From: Massilia putida
Lineage (GTDB): Bacteria > Pseudomonadota > Gammaproteobacteria > Burkholderiales > Burkholderiaceae_D
Direction: 5' to 3'
DNA length: 64,000 nt
NCBI RefSeq assembly: GCF_001941825.1
Contig: NZ_CP019038.1
Location: 248,001-312,000 of the forward strand
Of this stretch, positions 36,916 to 44,850 are shown in pieces (the stretch's first letter is position 1; each line of letters begins with the position of its first letter). A program made the translations under genes and the position numbers. The notes under the pieces are model-generated. The model was not told the origin of the DNA. It searched no databases and saw only the letters and a program-made list of their open reading frames with translations.

Positions 36916-36935
36916 GGGGTCTCCGCGGTGGGTCG

Positions 36936-37382
36936 TCATTTGCCGGTGGCGGCCGCGTTGAGCGCGTTCGCCAGCGTCGTCTGGAAATGCATGGCTTGCA
37001 TCAGGCCCTGTGTGCCCACGCTGGCCTGGATGATCGTGGCGGTGCTTATCGTCCGGTCGTTCAGCCCGTTCTGGACGACGGTGCCGCCCGTCAGCTGCGC
37101 CAGCTGGCCGGCCGCCTGCGCGGACAGGTGCGACGTGCCGCCGACGAGCCCGCCGAGGTCGCCCAAGCGCAGTTCGCTGCGCGCGGCGACCTGGCCGTCG
37201 ACCGTCACGATGCGTTCGATGCCCAGGGACACGACGAGCCCGGACGTCGTCGTGAAGCCCCCGCGGCAGCCGTCCAGCACGGCGGGGGCGACGGCAGCGG
37301 AAGGTGTGAACGGCGGCGCAGCCTGCACGCTCGTCCCGGCGAGGGCGAGGGTCAACGTCAAAGGCGTCAAAGATAATCGCAT
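36936..37382 (-). CDS. Unit B: small secreted protein with RGG site and Gln/Asn motif
   Basis: A 148-residue paralogue of 29838-30341. Signal peptide to about residue 22 (SVQA), then VLDGCRGGF (L at -7 from Gly-Gly), the conserved GLVVSLGIERIVT block, and a C-terminal segment GGTVVQNGLNDRTISTATII followed by QAMHFQTTLANALN. It is 10 bp after the C39 gene, with AAGGAGA before the ATG. Inferred to be processed by the adjacent C39 peptidase; function otherwise unknown. Confidence 0.75.
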   Translation of the reverse strand: MRLSLTPLTLTLALAGTSVQAAPPFTPSAAVAPAVLDGCRGGFTTTSGLVVSLGIERIVTVDGQVAARSELRLGDLGGLVGGTSHLSAQAAGQLAQLTGGTVVQNGLNDRTISTATIIQASVGTQGLMQAMHFQTTLANALNAAATGK

Positions 37383-37392
37383 GGGGTCTCCT

Positions 37393-38067
37393 TCAAAAAT
37401 CGCCCGGGCCGAATTTGGGCAGGTCGACGCCGCCTCGCGCCGTCCGCGCCACCGCGTCGGCCAGCGGCGCGTGCGGCGCCGCGCGCCAGTCGTCGGCCAG
37501 GTTGAACATGGGTTGCGTGGGCGCCGTGTGGATCACGAACAGCAGCCGCGTCGGCCACAGGGCTTCGAAACGCTCGCGGGACAGCGAGCGTGTGCCGCTG
37601 GACGGGTCGCCGAGCAGGATGCGGCCATCGGCTGCGCCCTTGATGACGACGAAGTGGTTGTAGCCGGCCTCCGTGATGAGGACGATGGCCGGCAGCCCGG
37701 CCTCCACGAGCTTGTCCAGCGGCAGCCGGAAGCCGTCGGCCTGGAAGCCGATCGACGCGAGGTAGCGCTGCATGTCGAGCAGCGAAAAGCCTTCGCGCCG
37801 GATCTTGGGCTGGTCGCCCTGCGCCCACATGGCGGCGAACACCGTGCTCTCGCTGACGGGGTAGCCGTAGTGATGAGTCAGCAGTGTGGCGAGCGCGGCC
37901 GAGCCGCAGCTGAAGTCGTACTGCTGGCGCAGCGTCGAGGCGAAGCGCAACGTCTTCATGCTGCGCACGGCCACGTTGTATGTGCCGCCGCCCGCGACCG
38001 GAAAGTCGGCCGCGCCGACGGTACCGGCCGCCAGCGCGGTCGCCAGGAAAACAGGCAGGCGTTTCAT
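37393..38067 (-). CDS. Unit B: secreted C39 family cysteine peptidase (FapD-like)
   Basis: A 224-residue paralogue of the unit A peptidase with all catalytic elements: RQQYDFSCGSAALATLL (Gln and Cys), YNHFVVIKG (His) and LLGDPSSGTRS (Asp). A signal peptide ends near VGAA. The start overlaps the stop of the preceding small gene (ATGA). There is no transporter domain, so it acts alone, presumably in the periplasm, on Gly-Gly sites of the co-encoded secreted proteins. Confidence 0.87.
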   Translation of the reverse strand: MKRLPVFLATALAAGTVGAADFPVAGGGTYNVAVRSMKTLRFASTLRQQYDFSCGSAALATLLTHHYGYPVSESTVFAAMWAQGDQPKIRREGFSLLDMQRYLASIGFQADGFRLPLDKLVEAGLPAIVLITEAGYNHFVVIKGAADGRILLGDPSSGTRSLSRERFEALWPTRLLFVIHTAPTQPMFNLADDWRAAPHAPLADAVARTARGGVDLPKFGPGDF

Positions 38068-38444
38068 TTGAACTGCAGGTTGATGATGGTGGCGTTCTGG
38101 ATCAGCACGTTCGCGCCGCTGTTCTGGATCACGACCGGGATGCCGGCCATATTGGCGAACGAGCCGGCATCGATGCTGTTGTTGCCGGTGACGACGTGAA
38201 CGGCCGTGTTGGCGGCCACCGCGCCGTCGATGCGCGCGTCGTTGCGGGTGTCCGTGCCGCCGCGCTGCCGCGCGAGGTCCGCCGGCCCGGGGACCCGCGC
38301 ACCGATCGCATTCTCGGGCCGGAACAGCGCCCGGGCGGCGGCGCGCGTGTCCGCGTCCGGGCCGGCCCACGCCGCCGACGCGACGGATGCCAGCGCGGCC
38401 ATGGCGCACGCGCGCAGGATGATGATGCGAATGAAGGGGTGCAT
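38064..38444 (-). CDS. Unit B: small secreted protein ending in a Gln/Asn beta-motif
   Basis: A 126-residue paralogue of 31039-31464. After a signal peptide (to about residue 26, SAAWA) comes PADLARQRGGT, the candidate C39 site, then a conserved C-terminal half: VVTGNNSIDAGSFANM followed by VIQNSGANVLIQNATIIN. The last about 40 residues are almost identical in the two units while the N-terminal half diverges, which points to selection on the C-terminal motif. ATG 38444 follows GGAG. Confidence 0.75.
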   Translation of the reverse strand: MHPFIRIIILRACAMAALASVASAAWAGPDADTRAAARALFRPENAIGARVPGPADLARQRGGTDTRNDARIDGAVAANTAVHVVTGNNSIDAGSFANMAGIPVVIQNSGANVLIQNATIINLQFK

Positions 38445-38466
38445 GCTCGACTCCGCTCGTGGCAGA

Positions 38467-38492
38467 GCTGCCGTGCCCGCGGGCACGGCAGC
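38467..38492 (-). promoter_or_regulatory. Unit B: 26-bp perfect palindrome after the Gly-rich gene
   Basis: GCTGCCGTGCCCG followed by its complement, 8 bp after the stop of the Gly-rich gene. The central GCCGTGCCCGCGGGCACGGC is identical to the palindrome of unit A, in the same position. Confidence 0.65.
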
Positions 38493-38500
38493 CCCGTCGA

Positions 38501-39847
38501 TCAGTGACCCAGCGCCAGGTTGGCCTGGACGTTCACGCTCTGCTGCACGAGCGACGAGAGACCGGAGTTCTGGCTGATCACCAGCACGCCGGCGGCCGAT
38601 TGGCCCGTGCCGCTCATGTTGTTCGACATGTCGAACGTGCCGGCATGGACGGTGTTCGTGCCGCCGTTGCCGCCGGTGCCGTTGCCGCCCGCGCCGCCGA
38701 CGCCGTAGCCGGCCGTGATCGACGCCAGCGAGCCGCCGGCGCCGCCGGTGTTCGCGCCGCCGCTGCCGCCCTTGCCGCCCGCACCGCCGGTCGCGTCGCC
38801 GACGGTGGCCGGGCCGTTCGAGGCCGCACCCGCCGTCGCGGCGCCGCCATAGGCACCGTCGCCGGCGTAGTTGTTCGCATTGCCGCTGGCACCGCCCTTG
38901 CCGCCCGCGCCGCCATAGCCGCCGCCGCCGCTGGTCGCGGTGCCTGCGCCGCCGCTGCCGCCACCGCCACCCGCGCCGCCAGTGTTCGACGCGCCATTAC
39001 CCGCGGTGCTGGTCAGGGTGCCGCCGTTGCCGGCGTGGCTGCCGCTGGCACCGCCTCCGTAGGCGCCGTTGCCCGCCTTCGTGCTAGCGCTGGCACCGGC
39101 GCCGCCGGCGCCGCCGATGCCGAGGATGCCGTCACCGCCGCTGCCGCCCGCGCCGCCCGTGGCCGGGCCGCCGGTGCCGCCCGATCCGCCGATGCCCCCG
39201 AACGTGCCGCCGCCGGGCCCCCCGTTCGCGCCCGTCTGCGTGCCGCCAGCGCCGCCGTTGCCGCCCGAGGCATTGCCGCCGGCGCCGCCAAGGCCGCCGG
39301 CGCCGCCCGCGGACGCCGCCACGCTCGCGCCGCCCGCAGCGCCTGCGCCGCCTGCGCCGCCTGGGCCGCTGGCGGCACCGGCCGCGATGCCGCCCGAACC
39401 GCCGGCGCCGCCCGTCGCGAAGCCACCGAATGCCGGGCCGTTGCCGGCACTGCCGTTGGTCGCGTTGCCGCCCGCCGCGCCGGCCGCCCCGTTGGCGCCG
39501 GCGGCCGTGCCGCCGAAGCCGCCCACCGCGGTCACCGAGCCGCCGGTGCCGTTGCCGCCGTTGCCGCCCGTACCGGCCGCGCCGTCGGCGCTACCGATGT
39601 TGGCGGCCGAGTTGCCGACACCGAGGATGGTGTTGCCGCTGACGCTGCCGCTCAGCGAGCTGATGGCGTTGGCCGTCGAAATGTTCGTCGTGGTGTTCGT
39701 GGTCGAGGAGAAATGCAGGCTGTCGTCGTTTTGGGTGACGGTCGATGTGGAGTGGTCGTACGTCGTGTTCGTGCTCGTGTTGGGCCCGGCGTATGCGCTC
39801 AGGGAGAAGGCGAGCGACAGGGCGCTGGCAATCAAAGTCTTCTTCAT
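38501..39847 (-). CDS. Unit B: secreted Gly/Ala-rich repeat protein (putative major fibre subunit)
   Basis: A 448-residue paralogue of the unit A Gly-rich protein. Signal peptide to residue 20 (SAYA), a short Thr/Ser/Asn region, the conserved LSGSVSGNTILGVGN block (about 65-79), a Gly/Asn/Ala-rich middle shorter than in unit A, and the conserved C-terminal block (about 397-448: NTVHAGTF, QSAAGVLVISQN, VQQSVNVQANL). Ends are strongly conserved between units while the middle differs in length (about 490 versus 320 residues) and in Asn content. GAGGAAC precedes the ATG. Likely extracellular; no enzymatic motif. Confidence 0.82.
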   Translation of the reverse strand: MKKTLIASALSLAFSLSAYAGPNTSTNTTYDHSTSTVTQNDDSLHFSSTTNTTTNISTANAISSLSGSVSGNTILGVGNSAANIGSADGAAGTGGNGGNGTGGSVTAVGGFGGTAAGANGAAGAAGGNATNGSAGNGPAFGGFATGGAGGSGGIAAGAASGPGGAGGAGAAGGASVAASAGGAGGLGGAGGNASGGNGGAGGTQTGANGGPGGGTFGGIGGSGGTGGPATGGAGGSGGDGILGIGGAGGAGASASTKAGNGAYGGGASGSHAGNGGTLTSTAGNGASNTGGAGGGGGSGGAGTATSGGGGYGGAGGKGGASGNANNYAGDGAYGGAATAGAASNGPATVGDATGGAGGKGGSGGANTGGAGGSLASITAGYGVGGAGGNGTGGNGGTNTVHAGTFDMSNNMSGTGQSAAGVLVISQNSGLSSLVQQSVNVQANLALGH

Positions 39848-39910
39848 TCGGTGTTCCTCTTTGGTTTTGGGTCGGTGACGTGCCGGTGTGTGGACCGGTA
39901 CCCATCCATT

Positions 39911-39926
39911 CGCAGGAACGGTGCCA
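39911..39926 (-). promoter_or_regulatory. Unit B: sigma-54 (RpoN) promoter of the Gly-rich operon
   Basis: The minus strand reads TGGCACCGTTCCTGCG, with a perfect -24 element and CTGC at -12. It is 64 bp upstream of the ATG at 39847, the same distance as in unit A, although the sequence between differs. Confidence 0.78.
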
Positions 39927-39944
39927 GGCCCCGGACTCGCGGCC

Positions 39945-39957
39945 TAAGCCATTGATT
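39945..39957 (-). promoter_or_regulatory. Unit B: IHF-like site upstream of the sigma-54 promoter
   Basis: The minus strand reads AATCAATGGCTTA, a perfect match to WATCAA-N4-TTR. It is 19 bp upstream of the sigma-54 site. The flanking CAACAAAAA is also shared with unit A. Confidence 0.65.
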
Positions 39958-40039
39958 TTTGTTGGGCCTGTAGTAACTTTCTGAAGGGCTCATCGGAATC
40001 CTGGTCAGGGCGGCTGGCGCCGCCTGCCGATAGGCTGTG

Positions 40040-40086
40040 CCTCGTGCGTTACAGGTGCGTCACCCGACCGTTTGCCACGCACGAGG
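40040..40086. promoter_or_regulatory. Unit B: inverted repeat at enhancer distance
   Basis: CCTCGTGCG at 40040-40048 pairs with CGCACGAGG at 40078-40086, centred about 145 bp upstream of the sigma-54 promoter. Between the arms, GTGCGT-pyrimidine-AC is directly repeated. Unit A has a different inverted repeat (GTGTTTC at 33861-33867 and GAAACAC at 33900-33906) centred about 138 bp upstream of its own promoter. These are candidate activator binding sites. Confidence 0.4.
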
Positions 40087-40126
40087 CCGTGTGGACACCG
40101 TCCTGCGCCGGCAGGGGCGCGGGCGC

Positions 40127-41449
40127 TCACCGCTGCATGCCGTGCTTGCTCAGGAGCCGGTACATGGTGGTCCGCGACACGCCCAGGTCGCGCGCGGCGC
40201 GGCTGACGTTCTGCCCGTTGCGCTGGAGGCATTCGCGCAGGGCCAGCCGTTCGGTACGGGCGCGCACGTCGTCGAGGGCGGCCGTCGCGGCGAGCGGCGC
40301 GTCGAGGCCGAGGTCCTGCGGGGTGATCAGGCGCCCGTCCGCCATCACGAGCGCGCGTCGCACCCGGTTGATGAGTTCGCGCACATTGCCCGGCCAGTCA
40401 TGGTCGAGCAGGGCCGCGACGGCGCGGCTGGAAAACCCCGTCAGCCGCGGCGACCGCTCGTCGGCGTACAGGTGGTAGAAGTGCTCCGCCAGCGTGACGA
40501 CGTCGTCGCGCCGTTCGCGCAGCGCCGGCACGGTCACGGGCAGCACGGCGAGCCGGTAGTACAGGTCTTCGCGGAAGGTGCCGGCGGCAACGGCACGCTG
40601 CAGTTGCACGTGCGACGCGGCGATCACGCGCACGTCGACGTGGATGTCGCGCGTGCTGCCCACGCGGCAGATCGTCTTTTCCTGCAAAAAGCGCAGCAGG
40701 TTCGCCTGCAGGTCGCGGGGCAGGTCGCCGATCTCGTCCAGGAATAGCGTGCCGCCGTGCGCCGATTCGATCAGGCCGGCTTTGGCGCGCGTGGCGCCCG
40801 TGAAGGCGCCCCGTTCATGACCGAACAGTTCGGACTGGATCAGGTTGGGCGGGATCGCGCCGCAATTGATCGGCACGAAACGCCGGCTCGCGCGCGGCGA
40901 TTGCGCGTGAATGGACTGGGCCGTCAACTCCTTCCCGCTGCCGCTCTCGCCCCAGATCAGCACGGGCGCGTCGACCCGCGCCACGCGCCCGACCTGCGCG
41001 CGCAGGCGGACCATGGCGTCGGCCCGGCCGACCAGCAGGCTCGCGCCAGGTTCGGCGTCGGCGGGTGTGGCTGGACGGCGCAGCATTGCCCAGCCATGCG
41101 CGTGGCCGAGCGTGTACGCCAGCCGGCGCGGATCGACGGGGTCGGTGTGGTAGTCGCACAAGTGTTCCACGACGAGGTCGCGGCAGGCCCTGTTGTCGAG
41201 GTCGTGCGGGCGGAATACGCCGATCCATTGCGTGTCGCGGTGGCGGCGCAGGAAGCCGTCGAGATCGGTGGTCCGGTGCAGGGCCCGCGCCCGCATCAGG
41301 AGGCCGACCCGGTAGCCGCCGCTGCGCAGCTCGCGTGCCGCATCGCCGAGGCCGGACACGCAACAGAGCTCCCAGTCGCGCATCGCGTCGTTCATGAGCG
41401 CGACGGGATAGGCGTCGTCGGGGGCGATGCAAAGCAGGCGTTTGCGCAT
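40127..41449 (-). CDS. Unit B: sigma-54-dependent transcriptional activator with degenerate receiver
   Basis: A 440-residue paralogue of the unit A activator. The AAA+ domain is intact ([22 protein letters not shown]), as is the Fis-type helix-turn-helix ([20 protein letters not shown], identical to unit A). The receiver-like N-terminus has alanine (A54, in LLMRAR) where unit A has the candidate aspartate, so this protein is unlikely to be phosphorylated there. Because the DNA-binding helices are identical, the two activators may cross-regulate both units. ATG 41449 follows GGAG at good spacing. Confidence 0.9.
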   Translation of the reverse strand: MRKRLLCIAPDDAYPVALMNDAMRDWELCCVSGLGDAARELRSGGYRVGLLMRARALHRTTDLDGFLRRHRDTQWIGVFRPHDLDNRACRDLVVEHLCDYHTDPVDPRRLAYTLGHAHGWAMLRRPATPADAEPGASLLVGRADAMVRLRAQVGRVARVDAPVLIWGESGSGKELTAQSIHAQSPRASRRFVPINCGAIPPNLIQSELFGHERGAFTGATRAKAGLIESAHGGTLFLDEIGDLPRDLQANLLRFLQEKTICRVGSTRDIHVDVRVIAASHVQLQRAVAAGTFREDLYYRLAVLPVTVPALRERRDDVVTLAEHFYHLYADERSPRLTGFSSRAVAALLDHDWPGNVRELINRVRRALVMADGRLITPQDLGLDAPLAATAALDDVRARTERLALRECLQRNGQNVSRAARDLGVSRTTMYRLLSKHGMQR

Positions 41450-41612
41450 GTCCGTCTCCAGGAGGGAGTGGTCGCACGGCGCGCGAGCGGCGCGCCGCTC
41501 ATGTCTCCTGTGCGGCATGTCGGTGTACTGCCGCCGCTGAACCCATCTTATCCGGACTGCCGCGCGCACCGCAGGCGGGCGCATCGCGGAAGCAACAATT
41601 CGTCAAAGCGGC

Positions 41613-42029
41613 TCAGCGGATGCGGCGGACCTTCGGCGATGCGTTGGTGCCCTCGATTTCCAGGAACATCGTGCCGAACAGATTGCGCACGATTCTCACC
41701 GGCGGATCGTTCACGGGCTGCAGGTCGGCCTGGCTGCCGTCGACGATTTTCCACACCTGGCCGTTGGCGAGCGTGACGAGCGTGGCCGGGCCCCAGCCGG
41801 AGAAGGTGCCGACGATGTTGCTCTGGACGGATGCGGGCGGCGCCTCCGGTTTCTTCTGCTCGAGACCGAAGGATTGCTCGCGCGCGCCGGCAGGAATCGC
41901 ATCGTAGCAGGCCAGGCGGGCGGCGGATTCCGTCAGTGCGCGGCAGGCCAGCAGGGCGGCGTCGTCGGCCAGCGCGGCGCCTGCCGCGCCCAGCAGCAGC
42001 GCGGAAAGCAAGGTGGCGCGGACGGTCAT
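41613..42029 (-). CDS. Secreted hypothetical protein
   Basis: A 138-residue protein with a signal peptide (to about residue 21, GAALA). It has an N-terminal two-cysteine motif (LLACRALTESAARLACYDAI) like that of several periplasmic Burkholderiales proteins, and a beta-rich C-terminal half (GQVWKIVDGSQADLQ). Basic residues close the protein. It ends 4 bp before the rlhA gene region starts on the same strand, so it may be co-transcribed as the gene after rlhA. Function unknown. Confidence 0.75.
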   Translation of the reverse strand: MTVRATLLSALLLGAAGAALADDAALLACRALTESAARLACYDAIPAGAREQSFGLEQKKPEAPPASVQSNIVGTFSGWGPATLVTLANGQVWKIVDGSQADLQPVNDPPVRIVRNLFGTMFLEIEGTNASPKVRRIR

Positions 42030-42033
42030 CGGG

Positions 42034-44004
42034 TCAGGCGCGCGGACGCTGGCGGTGGAAGACCAGCGGGCTGTACGGAATGGCGGACGGCGGCGGCGAA
42101 TTCAGGATGCCGGGCTTCATCGCGCCGATCACGTGCATCTCGCACGGCTTGCAGTCGAATTTCAGCGTGTAGCGTTCGTCGCCGCTGACGAGGGTCATCG
42201 GCTCGGCGCGGACCTGGCCCTGCACGCCCTGCACACCCTTCGCTTGTTTCGGACACAGGTTAAACGAGAAACGCAGACAGTGCTTGGTGATCATCAGCGA
42301 CACTTCGCCCGGCTCTTCATGCGACTCGTACGCGGCCGCGATCAGTTGCACGCCATGCTTGTGATAGAACGCCCGCGCCTTGTCGTTGTAGACGTTCGCC
42401 AGGTAGCTGAGCTGCGTCTCCGGATACGCGGCCGGCGGTTCCACCGCTCGCGCGCGCTGCGGACGCTGCCAGGCGGCCAGGCGCGCCGCTTCCTGGGCGG
42501 CGACGGCGTCGCGGCGCAGGCCGTTGATCGCGCTGGCCGGCACGAACCACGGCTGCGACAGGGCGACGTCGATCGTGCCCGCCGCGAACATCGTGTTCCC
42601 GAGCTTGCCCAGGCTTGCGCGCAGGCCCGCGACCGCCTGCTCGGCTTGCTGGGCCGGCTGCAGGGCCAGCGCCGCCTCGGTCGTCGTCGTGATGCCGTCT
42701 TCGTCCGTGACGGTGAGGCGCAGGCCGCCTTCGACGTCTTCCAGGCGCAGGTCCGCGCGCACCTTGCGTTCAGACGATTTCTTCGTGAGCGCGGCTTCCC
42801 ACTGGTGGTCGCGGTTGCGGTGGATGACGGTGCCGACTTTCAGGCCGGCCAGCGTGCCGACCGCCTCGTTCGGAAACACGCGCCAGCGCTGGCCGTCCGC
42901 GTCCTCGCCGAGCTTTTGCACGGTATTGGCCTGGATGCCGACCGTGTCGCGCTTGTGCATGTAGTTCAAGCCGTCGCCGTTGGCCATCGCGTCGTGCGTG
43001 AGGAGATCGAAATTGTCGCCGCCGATGCGCACGACCGTGCCCAGTTCCACGCCGACGTACTTCGGCGAGTCGAAGGCGCCGATGGTCTGCTGGCGGCCCT
43101 GGGCAAAATAATCCGTGTGGCCGCGGTGGAAATTCTTGTCGACGTCCGGCGTGAACATGATCTCGGTCCGGCCGCTCGACGCGCGCGCCAGTTCCGGACG
43201 GCGTTCCAGGATCTCGTCCAGCAGCAGGCGGTAGTGGGCCGTGATGTTCTTCACGTACCCCATGTCCTTGTAGCGGCCTTCGATCTTGAAGGAGCGGATG
43301 CCGGCGTCGACGAGCGCTTCCAGGTTCCGGCTCTGGTCGTTGTCCTTCATCGACAGCAGGTGCTTTTCGTAGGCGACGACGCGGCCCTGGCCGTCCGACA
43401 GCGTGTACGGCAGGCGGCATGCCTGCGAGCAGTCGCCGCGGTTGGCGCTGCGGCCCGTGTCCGCGTGCGAGATATAGCACTGGCCGGAGAACGCGACGCA
43501 CAGCGCGCCGTGGACGAAGTATTCGAGCGGGGTGTCGACCTGGGCGCGGATCGCGCGGATCTGTTCGATGGTCAGCTCGCGCGCCAGCACCAACTGCGAA
43601 AAGCCCACCTGCGACAGGAATTTCGCCTTCGGGACCGTGCGGATGTCGCACTGCGTGCTGGCGTGCAGCTGGATCGGCGGCAGGTCCATTTCCAGCATCG
43701 CCATGTCCTGGACGATCAGCGCGTCGACGCCGGCGTCGTACAGTTGATGGATCTGGCTGCGGGCCGTTTCCAGCTCTGCGTCGTGCAGGATCGTGTTCAT
43801 CGTCACGAAAATGCGCGCGCGGTAGCGGTGCGCGAATTCGACGAGGCCCGCGATGTCTTCCAGCGTATTGCTCGCGTTATGGCGCGCGCCGAACGCGGGG
43901 CCGCCGATGTAAACCGCGTCGGCGCCGTGCAGGATGGCTTCGCGGCCGATCTCGGCGGTTTTGGCGGGGGACAGCAGTTCGAGCTGGTGGGCGAGCAGTG
44001 ACAT
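42034..44004 (-). CDS. rlhA: U32 family peptidase homologue; 23S rRNA 5-hydroxycytidine synthase
   Basis: A 656-residue U32 protein. The N-terminal TIM-barrel part (LELLSPAKTAEIGREAILHGADAVYIGG) and the conserved cysteine region (CVAFSGQCYISH, GDCSQACRLPY) match the RlhA/YdcP type that hydroxylates C2501 of 23S rRNA using prephenate-dependent chemistry. Its length of about 650 residues separates it from the shorter TrhP and UbiU/UbiV relatives. ATG 44004 has AGGA upstream. Confidence 0.85.
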   Translation of the reverse strand: MSLLAHQLELLSPAKTAEIGREAILHGADAVYIGGPAFGARHNASNTLEDIAGLVEFAHRYRARIFVTMNTILHDAELETARSQIHQLYDAGVDALIVQDMAMLEMDLPPIQLHASTQCDIRTVPKAKFLSQVGFSQLVLARELTIEQIRAIRAQVDTPLEYFVHGALCVAFSGQCYISHADTGRSANRGDCSQACRLPYTLSDGQGRVVAYEKHLLSMKDNDQSRNLEALVDAGIRSFKIEGRYKDMGYVKNITAHYRLLLDEILERRPELARASSGRTEIMFTPDVDKNFHRGHTDYFAQGRQQTIGAFDSPKYVGVELGTVVRIGGDNFDLLTHDAMANGDGLNYMHKRDTVGIQANTVQKLGEDADGQRWRVFPNEAVGTLAGLKVGTVIHRNRDHQWEAALTKKSSERKVRADLRLEDVEGGLRLTVTDEDGITTTTEAALALQPAQQAEQAVAGLRASLGKLGNTMFAAGTIDVALSQPWFVPASAINGLRRDAVAAQEAARLAAWQRPQRARAVEPPAAYPETQLSYLANVYNDKARAFYHKHGVQLIAAAYESHEEPGEVSLMITKHCLRFSFNLCPKQAKGVQGVQGQVRAEPMTLVSGDERYTLKFDCKPCEMHVIGAMKPGILNSPPPSAIPYSPLVFHRQRPRA

Positions 44005-44124
44005 GGCGGTAATTCCTGGCTGGCGAAGGAGGGCATGAGAAAACCGTCGCGAGCGCCAGCGCAACGCGCAGCAGGTATTCTCGTCCCCGAAAGGCCGAAA
44101 TTATAGCCAGATCAAGGGTTTATG

Positions 44125-44751
44125 TCACCGCTCCGCGTACGCCTCGCCATGCAGGGCCGCTTCGACGGCGGCCCGCAGCGCGTCCGGCGCGACCGGTTTC
44201 GGCAGTACCGGGATGTCCTCCGGCAATCCCATCGCCCGGATCGTCGCCGGATCGAGTCCGCTGATCACGACGATGGCCATGTCCCGGTACGCCGGACTCG
44301 CGCGCAACGTGCGGATCATGCGCAGGCCGTCCACGCCTGGCATGCTGAGGTCGCCCACGAGCAGGTGCGGCCGCGTTTCGCCGATGCGGAGCAATGCCTC
44401 GAAGCCGTTGCCGGCCCGGACGACGTCGAGCGGCATGTCCCGGCCGGAGATCGCCGCCTCGTACAGCGCCAGCATCGCCGCGTCGTCGTCCACGAGCAAC
44501 ACCTTGTAGCGGGCCGGCGCCGCCCGGTTGACCATCGCCTGGTGGCGGCGCGCGATGTGGCGTTCGATCGACGCGAGGGCGATGCGGCGGTGTCCGCCGG
44601 CCGTTTTCCACGCCTCGAGCGTGCCGCTTTCCACCCACAGTTGCACGGTGCGGTGCGATACGCCGAGCAGGGCCGCCGCCTGCCGGGTGGAGCAGTATGC
44701 GGCGGCATCGAAATCCTGGTCGGCAAAGGTTGGGCTGTGGGGTGATGTCAT
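44125..44751 (-). CDS. Response regulator with N-terminal excisionase-like DNA-binding domain
   Basis: A 208-residue protein with reversed domain order. Residues about 15-70 form a winged-helix/MerR-like (excisionase-type) DNA-binding domain (STRQAAALLGVSHRTVQLWV, GHRRI). Residues about 85-205 form a receiver with the acidic pair VDDD, phospho-acceptor aspartate in VGDLSMPG, and lysine in PVLPKPV. It is cytosolic; no sensor kinase is adjacent. Start ATG 44751; an in-frame GTG at 44763 is possible. Confidence 0.85.
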   Translation of the reverse strand: MTSPHSPTFADQDFDAAAYCSTRQAAALLGVSHRTVQLWVESGTLEAWKTAGGHRRIALASIERHIARRHQAMVNRAAPARYKVLLVDDDAAMLALYEAAISGRDMPLDVVRAGNGFEALLRIGETRPHLLVGDLSMPGVDGLRMIRTLRASPAYRDMAIVVISGLDPATIRAMGLPEDIPVLPKPVAPDALRAAVEAALHGEAYAER

Positions 44752-44850
44752 GGCTGTCGTCACGTTGCGATGATTGATTCTCGTGATGCATGCAGGAATC
44801 TATCAAATAATCACAACGTGTGACAGCAATATTTACGAAACGCTATGTGA

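Noticed and set aside
38459..39955. Long plus-strand frame opposite the unit B Gly-rich gene
   Set aside because: Same reason: a composition effect of the repeat region, without start signals or conserved sequence.
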